DNA from: Candidatus Dormiibacterota bacterium
GTDB lineage: Bacteria > Chloroflexota > Dormibacteria > Aeolococcales > Aeolococcaceae
Direction: 5' to 3'
Length of the DNA stretch: 9,511 nucleotides
NCBI GenBank assembly: GCA_003136295.1
Contig: PLDZ01000261.1
Location: 28,556-38,066, forward strand
Shown here: positions 5,716-9,511 of the stretch, piece after piece
How the letters are laid out: every line of letters begins with the position of its first letter
Position numbering within the stretch: the first letter of the stretch is position 1
Position numbers and translations under genes: made by a program
The notes under the pieces: model-generated
Databases searched by the model: none
The model's input: the letters and a program-made list of their open reading frames with translations, nothing else
Told to the model about the DNA's origin: nothing

Positions 5716-6339
5716 TCATGACGTGCAGACAGACCGGCTGAGCCAGCCACTCGCGAAGACGTCACTTCCATTTGGGTCGGTACCCGTGCAATAGAGGTCG
5801 TCGACGAGGAGCTGGCCGCCCTGAATGACGACAACGAGATCGAACTTGTCCATGATCGATCCGGGGCCAAATCCCAATGTCACATGGACGATGCCGCCGG
5901 TTGCGGAAGGTGTCGCTGTCGCCATCCTGGTCGCCCATGCGGGATCCTGGCCACCTCCGAGCGGGTCCGGCGCACTCGGCACACCTGCGACATCCTGCTG
6001 CATGTGCGCGACCAGCCTCGACGTCAGCGGACACGACGCGAAGACGTCACTGCCCGACGCACCGGCGGCACACGTTGTGAACATTGCGTTTCCTGCGCAG
6101 GTGGCCGGCGTACAAGCCGTGTACACCTTGAACGCAATGGCCGTCAGCTCGTTGACGGTGGCAGCTGCGGTGGTCGCGGGAGTCGGCGTCGGCGTCGGCG
6201 TCGCCGCCTGAGAGGTTGCAGGTGCCACTGTCGGCGCGCTTGTAGGGCTCGATGTCGGGCTCGGTGGTGAACCACACGACACCAGCAGCGCCAACACCGC
6301 CAACGGCGCGCCCGCAACGAATCGTGTGCGCCAGATCAT
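5716..6339 (-). CDS. Putative lipoprotein of unknown function with Thr/Pro linker and internal Cys/GSDVFAS repeat
   Basis: A 207-residue secreted lipoprotein (numbering from the chosen ATG). It has a short basic start (MIWRTRF), a hydrophobic core, and the lipobox LVSC with Cys22 as the predicted acylated residue, so it should be anchored to the outer face of the membrane. Residues 23-60 are a Ser/Thr/Pro-rich spacer including a PTPTPTP run. The mature domain contains several Cys residues and two copies of GSDVFAS (96-102 and 191-197). Each copy follows a Cys by several residues and precedes an L-S-R or L-T-S-R stretch. I do not recognise the family; a small extracytoplasmic alpha/beta domain ending in LLVDDLYC is suggested. 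The start at 6339 is preferred because GGGAG lies 4 nt upstream; an ATG 21 nt further upstream has no ribosome binding site. The gene lies alone between two opposite-strand tRNA genes. Confidence 0.7.
   Translation of the reverse strand: MIWRTRFVAGAPLAVLALLVSCGSPPSPTSSPTSAPTVAPATSQAATPTPTPTPATTAAATVNELTAIAFKVYTACTPATCAGNAMFTTCAAGASGSDVFASCPLTSRLVAHMQQDVAGVPSAPDPLGGGQDPAWATRMATATPSATGGIVHVTLGFGPGSIMDKFDLVVVIQGGQLLVDDLYCTGTDPNGSDVFASGWLSRSVCTS
5752..6051 (-). repeat. 15-bp direct repeat pair inside the lipoprotein gene
   Basis: CGCGAAGACGTCACT occurs exactly at 5752-5766 and 6037-6051 on the plus strand, 285 bp apart (95 codons, in frame). On the coding strand it encodes the SDVFAS core of both protein repeats. 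Exact nucleotide identity across 15 bases suggests a recent duplication or conversion, or strong selection on the motif. Confidence 0.75.
6185..6202. repeat. Hexamer tandem repeat (GGCGTC) x3
   Basis: Three perfect GGCGTC copies, preceded by a related GAGTC, lie in the part of the lipoprotein gene that encodes the Thr-Pro run. Copy-number change would alter linker length in multiples of two residues without shifting frame. Confidence 0.7.
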
Positions 6340-6388
6340 TTGTCTCCCGCAGTTGGACATGACGGCGAACGGATAGCATAACCGCAGC

Positions 6389-6463
6389 GGCCCCGTAGCT
6401 CAGTGGATAGAGCAGAGGTTTCCTAAACCTTGTGCGCAGGTTCGATTCCTGCCGGGGCTACCA
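6389..6463 (+). tRNA. tRNA-Arg, anticodon CCT, with encoded CCA
   Basis: A complete cloverleaf. The acceptor is GGCCCCG / CGGGGCT, with a G-U first pair. The D arm is GCTC / GAGC with loop AGTGGATA. The anticodon stem is GAGGT / ACCTT around TTCCTAA, with anticodon CCT at 6422-6424. The T arm is GCAGG / CCTGC with loop TTCGATT. Discriminator A is at 6460 and a genomically encoded CCA follows at 6461-6463. It decodes AGG, an uncommon Arg codon in GC-rich genomes. Weak promoter-like AT-rich sequence (around TAGCATAAC, 6374-6382) lies upstream, shared with the divergent lipoprotein gene. The 3' half of the tRNA overlaps, antisense, the end of the exporter reading frame. Confidence 0.96.
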
Positions 6464-7073
6464 ATGTCGTGTATGCGAGCACGCCACCGAATCCCATCAG
6501 GCCGGCACCGGCGACGCCATCGGTGACGAGGAGTGCGCGCTTGCTCACCGATCGACCCGCGAGTGCGACGCCGGTTGCGAGCAGGGTGACCCACGTGAAA
6601 CTACCGACCGCGACTCCGGCGACCAGGAGCACGGCGGATCCGGTCGTGTGGACGAGTCCGGCTGTGCTCGCGGCGGCGAAGATCGCGCCCCACGACACGA
6701 TGGTGGAGGGGTTGGAAGCCGTTCCGCCAAGTGCGGTGAGGAAGGCACGCCTCGGGGTCGACGCCTCGAACGGAGTCTCGCCGCCGATGCGCACTCGGAG
6801 CGCGCCATGGAGCGTCCTCGCCCCTAGCCAGACAAGCACCATCGCCCCCACGAGTCCGAGCGCCAGGCGCACCGGATGGATGGTGAGCAGCGGCGTTGCC
6901 CCTCCGGCGCCGGCGGCCGCGTAGAGACCGTCGACGGACGCGATGCCCGCCCCGATCGACAGCCCAACGCTCCATCCGCTGCGGAGGGTCGACCTGATGA
7001 GGAACAGCGACATCGGACCCAGCTGCAGGGCCACGAAGAACCCGAGTCCAAAGCCGACGATGGCGGCGTTCAT
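6423..7073 (-). CDS. LysE/RhtB-family amino-acid exporter; reading frame ends antisense inside tRNA-Arg
   Basis: An inner-membrane protein of the LysE/RhtB translocator type, exporting amino acids or similar small molecules; the substrate cannot be read from sequence. The N-terminus has GFGLGFFVALQLGPMSLFLIRSTLRSG (7-33) with the family Gly-Pro in the first helix, a G-x-x-x-x-D motif near 43-48, an Asn-Pro at 121-122 in the typical SNPSTIVSW position, and about six hydrophobic segments, the last near 180-203. The frame continues past this helix with no stop until 6423, so the final 13 residues (from about 204, APAGIEPAHKV-like) are the reverse complement of tRNA-Arg. Without this tail, about 203 residues remain, a normal family length. 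The ATG at 7073 follows an in-frame TGA two codons upstream; no strong Shine-Dalgarno is visible, so coupling to the preceding GNAT gene (32 bp away) is plausible. Confidence 0.85.
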   Translation of the reverse strand: MNAAIVGFGLGFFVALQLGPMSLFLIRSTLRSGWSVGLSIGAGIASVDGLYAAAGAGGATPLLTIHPVRLALGLVGAMVLVWLGARTLHGALRVRIGGETPFEASTPRRAFLTALGGTASNPSTIVSWGAIFAAASTAGLVHTTGSAVLLVAGVAVGSFTWVTLLATGVALAGRSVSKRALLVTDGVAGAGLMGFGGVLAYTTLVAPAGIEPAHKV

Positions 7074-7105
7074 CGGTCACAAGTCCATGCGTGTTGGCAC
7101 TGACA

Positions 7106-7648
7106 TCACGTGAGCTCGGGAAGGCGACGGGGTCCGATCCGCTTCCAGAAGATGAGGGTTCCCGTCAACCCTCCGTGCGGCTTGAATGCGTACTCGGGGA
7201 TCTCTCCCGTGAGCGTGAATCCCAATTGTGCATACAGGCCTGCAGCGCCGCCATCGACGGCGGTGTCGAGCACCAACAGGGTTCGCCCCCGCTCGACGGC
7301 GACCGTTTCGACGGCACGCATCAACGCGGTCGCGATCCCCCGTCCGCGATGGCTCGGTCGGGTCATGAGCTTGGCCACCTCAGCCCGATGCGGCTGGTTG
7401 GGTGGAAGAGCAAGGAGGAGCGTCACCGTTCCAGCGAGCACGTCGCCATCCCAGGCGCCCAGGATCACCCGTTCCGCGCGGTCGGCGGCAGCCAGCGCGT
7501 CATCCCAGTAGGCGTCGGCAGCCGCCGCATCGAGTGGGTGCATGAAGCTCACCGAGCCACCGTGCGCGACCACGTCGATGAGGATCTCACTCAGCAACGC
7601 GCGCGTCGTCGCCGAGCCGCGCAGAACAGTGATCTCGATCTCGCCCAT
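7106..7648 (-). CDS. GNAT N-acetyltransferase, tabtoxin-resistance (Ttr)-like
   Basis: A 180-residue single-domain GNAT enzyme that transfers acetyl from acetyl-CoA to an amine. The acetyl-CoA loop is SHRGRGIA (about 103-110), preceded by HRAEVAKLMTRP and followed by LLVLDTAVDG and AAGLYAQLGFTLTGEIPEYA. The order HGG-SVSFM, RAEV-KLM, RGRG, LLxLDT and GExPxYA through a final IFWK matches the pattern I recall for the Pseudomonas tabtoxin acetyltransferase Ttr and relatives, so a small amine or beta-lactam-like substrate is possible, though related enzymes are diverse. ATG at 7648 is chosen because family members begin just before the ITVL strand; a GTG at 7669 would add seven residues. Neither has a clear ribosome binding site. 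It follows the epimerase gene by about 50 bp and precedes the exporter gene, suggesting a modify-and-export pair. Confidence 0.85.
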   Translation of the reverse strand: MGEIEITVLRGSATTRALLSEILIDVVAHGGSVSFMHPLDAAAADAYWDDALAAADRAERVILGAWDGDVLAGTVTLLLALPPNQPHRAEVAKLMTRPSHRGRGIATALMRAVETVAVERGRTLLVLDTAVDGGAAGLYAQLGFTLTGEIPEYAFKPHGGLTGTLIFWKRIGPRRLPELT

Positions 7649-7696
7649 GACCACGGAGTCTGCCCGCACGCAGCGGCGTCGCGCACGCGGGTCGAG

Positions 7697-8722
7697 CTAG
7701 ATCACGCCGGCTGTGATGGCCTGCTCGATCCACGGGATGACGCGATCAAGCATCTGATCGAGCGTTGTCGTGGCTTCGAAGCCAAGCACGCGCCGTGCTT
7801 TCTCCACCGAGGGAATCCTCCGCTGCACGTCGTACTCGAAGGGAGCGTCGCTGACGTAGCGAAAGGGCACGTCATCGCCGTTGATCCTGCGCCAGATCTT
7901 CTCCGCCAGGGTGAGAACGGTCGTCGACTCACTGGTGGAAAGGTTGAAGTCGTCGTTCAGCGCGGCGGGACTCTCCATGGCCGCCACGATTCCCTTCGCG
8001 AGGTCACCGGCGTACGTGTAGTGCCGGATCTGCGTCCCACTTCCGAGGATGTGCAGAGGATTCTGTCCCTTGACGATCTTCTGCACCAGGTCGGGGACCA
8101 CGTGACTCATCGCCAGCTTGACGTTGCCGCTGAGAATCTCCACGTCCCCAAGCGCCCGGCCCTCGCCGACTCCTACGCAGTTGAAGGGACGGACGATGGT
8201 GTATGGAAGCGCGTGCTGGCTGTGGGCAGCCCGGGCGAAATATTCGACCGCGAGCTTCTGAAAGCCATAGGACGATTTGGGAGGTGGGATCTCGAGTTCC
8301 TGCCCCTCAGCTGAGGGCCATGTGGTGGCGGACTCGAAGACCATGGAGGAGCTCAGGTACGTCACCTTGGCCAGCGTGCCGTCGCGATGCGCTCGAATCG
8401 CGGCGTCGCACGTCGCAGCCAGGATCCGCTCGTTGGTCGCCAGCAGATCGTAGGCGTACGAATGGAAATACGAGATGCCGCCGATCATCGCGGCGCCGGC
8501 GATCAGGTGGTCGCAGCCCGCGAGCGCGCCGGCCATCACGTCTGGGTCGCGCGCGTCACCGCGTATGAGCCGGTACCCCGGATGGTTGTCGAACGACCGA
8601 ACGACATGCCCGTATTTCGACTCGTTGTCGACACCGACGACCTCGTGGCCGCGCCCGAGCAGCTCCTCCACGACGTACCCGCCGATGAAGCCGGCGGACC
8701 CCGTGACCAGCACCCGGGTCAC
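7697..8722 (-). CDS. NAD-dependent epimerase/dehydratase (extended SDR), sugar-nucleotide type
   Basis: A 341-residue extended short-chain dehydrogenase/reductase acting on a nucleotide-bound sugar in the cytoplasm. The NAD-binding Rossmann start is VLVTGSAGFIGGYV (4-17, glycines 8, 11, 14), with acidic VDNES after the second strand favouring NAD. The active-site Ser is within YLSSSMVFES (about 124-126) and Tyr152/Lys156 are in SSYGFQK. YTIVRPFNCVG and the RHYTYAGDLAKGI segment complete the family pattern. This family includes UDP-glucose 4-epimerases and GDP-mannose epimerases and dehydratases; the specificity here is unresolved. The GTG at 8720-8722 is chosen: it places the Rossmann motif at the usual position and overlaps the glycosyltransferase stop as GTGA. 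A longer frame to 8815 would add 31 Arg/Ser-rich residues overlapping the upstream gene and is unlikely. It supports glycan synthesis with its neighbour. Confidence 0.92.
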   Translation of the reverse strand: MTRVLVTGSAGFIGGYVVEELLGRGHEVVGVDNESKYGHVVRSFDNHPGYRLIRGDARDPDVMAGALAGCDHLIAGAAMIGGISYFHSYAYDLLATNERILAATCDAAIRAHRDGTLAKVTYLSSSMVFESATTWPSAEGQELEIPPPKSSYGFQKLAVEYFARAAHSQHALPYTIVRPFNCVGVGEGRALGDVEILSGNVKLAMSHVVPDLVQKIVKGQNPLHILGSGTQIRHYTYAGDLAKGIVAAMESPAALNDDFNLSTSESTTVLTLAEKIWRRINGDDVPFRYVSDAPFEYDVQRRIPSVEKARRVLGFEATTTLDQMLDRVIPWIEQAITAGVI

Positions 8723-9462
8723 GATCCTGCTCTCGGAGGGCGTGGCGTTGCGTTGCGATCGCGGCCGGCGAGACCGAGCGCGTAGAGGTACCAGTGCAGG
8801 TACCTCGGTATCCACGCCCTGACCTTGAAGTTGGAAGTGCCGTCGGCGCGGTCGAGCCAGATCGTGGGCATCTCAGCCACGGGAAGGCCGAGGCGGCGTG
8901 CTTTGGCCACAAGCTCGATGCCCAGCTCGAAGCCCGCGTCGGAGTCGATACCGACGCGCTCCACGAACTCACGTGAATATGCCTTGAAGGAGTTGGTCGC
9001 ATCGTGTGTTCCGACGTGCGCGAACAGGTTCAACGAGACACCCGCAAGGCGAGAGATGCGGCCCTTGACCCAGGGCCCTCCCACCTGCTGACCGCCACGC
9101 ATGTACCGCGACGCGCAGGCGACGACCACGCCGCGTTCGACGAGCCGGGTGAGTTGATCGATCTGCATCGGATCGTCACTGCCGTCCGCCATGGTCACGA
9201 CCACGACGTCGGCACTCGCCTGTGCGATACCGAAGCGCAGTGCGTTCGCCGGGCCACGTCCGAGGGTGTTGAGCACCGGCCGCAGGCGTTGCTCTCGCTT
9301 CGCGTACGTTTCCAGGTATGGAACCGTCGTGTCCTCGGCAGTGTCATACACGACCAGCACTTCTGCCGGCAGCGTGATCGCCTCAAAGATGCGGTCGAGA
9401 AAGGGGACGACCGCGGGACCCTCGTTGTATGCGGGGATCACGACGCTGACGCGTGGCTTCAC
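8719..9462 (-). CDS. Glycosyltransferase family 2 (DPM1-like)
   Basis: A 247-residue GT-A fold glycosyltransferase, probably transferring a sugar from an NDP-sugar to a lipid or glycan acceptor at the inner face of the membrane. It begins with VSVVIPAYNEG (5-15). The first acidic site is YDTAEDTT (39-46). GRGPANALRFG (68-78) is the nucleotide-binding helix region, and VVVTMADGSDDP (87-98) stands at the usual DxD position. Then follow ASRYMRGG, DATNSFKAYSR (154-164) and the late DRADGTSNFK. The altered acidic motifs look like those of a distinct GT2 subgroup rather than a loss of function, since acidic residues remain. No convincing transmembrane helix is present apart from a weakly hydrophobic YLHWYLYALGLAG (221-233). 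The GTG start overlaps the upstream stop (GTGA), and its own stop overlaps the epimerase start (GTGA). Confidence 0.93.
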   Translation of the reverse strand: MKPRVSVVIPAYNEGPAVVPFLDRIFEAITLPAEVLVVYDTAEDTTVPYLETYAKREQRLRPVLNTLGRGPANALRFGIAQASADVVVVTMADGSDDPMQIDQLTRLVERGVVVACASRYMRGGQQVGGPWVKGRISRLAGVSLNLFAHVGTHDATNSFKAYSREFVERVGIDSDAGFELGIELVAKARRLGLPVAEMPTIWLDRADGTSNFKVRAWIPRYLHWYLYALGLAGRDRNATPRPPRAGS

Positions 9463-9511
9463 ACCCTGACCCCGTTGCCGAGCAGGTTGGTGATGTCGAC
9501 GACCGGTTTCG
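9459..9511 (-). CDS. C-terminal end of an unidentified upstream gene
   Basis: An open frame enters from the window edge and ends at TGA 9459-9461, giving KPVVDITNLLGNGVRV as its last residues. It overlaps the glycosyltransferase GTG start by 4 nt, the same coupling seen between the next two genes, which is the main reason to call it coding. The V-V-D-I-T-N pattern recalls the end of some oxidoreductases such as NDP-sugar dehydrogenases, but 16 residues cannot support an assignment. Confidence 0.55.
   Translation of the reverse strand, partial: KPVVDITNLLGNGVRV

Noticed and set aside
5606..6463. Integrative element using the tRNA genes as attachment sites
   Set aside because: I found no integrase, and no second copy of either tRNA 3' end within the window.
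7091..8314. Long plus-strand open frame of 407 codons
   Set aside because: It lies antisense to the Ttr-like GNAT and epimerase genes, whose motifs are clear. Its translation is His/Arg/Asp/Pro-rich with no recognisable domain, as expected for the complement of GC-rich coding DNA.
8723..8815. 31-residue N-terminal extension of the epimerase
   Set aside because: It would put an Arg/Ser-rich stretch before the Rossmann motif and overlap the glycosyltransferase by 97 bp. The GTG at 8722 gives the normal start position and the recurring GTGA overlap.

Overview
The window is a GC-rich, densely coded bacterial chromosome segment. All protein genes lie on the minus strand and the only plus-strand genes are two tRNAs. 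The pairing of a SpoIIIAA/Ycf45-like ATPase carrying an R3H domain with thymidylate kinase, the two-protein PdxS/PdxT route to pyridoxal phosphate, and the GTG/TTG starts with 4-nt overlaps fit Chloroflexota, perhaps a Limnocylindria-like lineage. That placement is inference from gene content and order, not from a marker gene. No transposase, integrase, CRISPR array, rRNA or phage gene was seen, and no gene-free stretch exceeds about 120 bases.

Reading in the direction of minus-strand transcription (high to low coordinates): (A) 9511-6423 is a cell-surface carbohydrate segment: the last 16 codons of an unidentified gene, a family 2 glycosyltransferase, an NAD-dependent sugar-nucleotide epimerase/dehydratase, then a tabtoxin-resistance-like GNAT acetyltransferase and a LysE/RhtB-type exporter. 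The first three are joined by GTGA overlaps and the rest are separated by short gaps. The exporter frame has no stop of its own and ends only inside the antisense strand of a tRNA-Arg gene. (B) 6463-5606 is a small tRNA-bounded block: tRNA-Arg(CCU) and tRNA-Pro(CGG) on the plus strand flank a minus-strand lipoprotein of unknown function, which contains a Thr/Pro-rich linker and an internal Cys/GSDVFAS repeat. (C) 5485-1 is a likely operon: an SRPBCC-domain protein with a histone-H1-like Lys/Ala/Ser/Thr tail, pdxS, pdxT, a degenerate double-GNAT protein, the R3H/AAA ATPase, and the start of tmk. The pdxT/GNAT and GNAT/R3H junctions are 4-nt GTGA and ATGA overlaps.

PdxS and PdxT together make pyridoxal 5'-phosphate from ribose 5-phosphate, glyceraldehyde 3-phosphate and glutamine-derived ammonia; their catalytic residues are intact. 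Tmk makes dTDP for DNA synthesis. The R3H ATPase is an uncharacterised nucleic-acid-binding protein. The most unusual observations are: the exporter reading frame using an antisense tRNA as its 3' end; the repeat in the tRNA-flanked lipoprotein; the H1-like tail on the SRPBCC protein; GC-rich hairpins just upstream of four ribosome binding sites in operon C; and a Tmk whose otherwise conserved REPGGT motif is altered.
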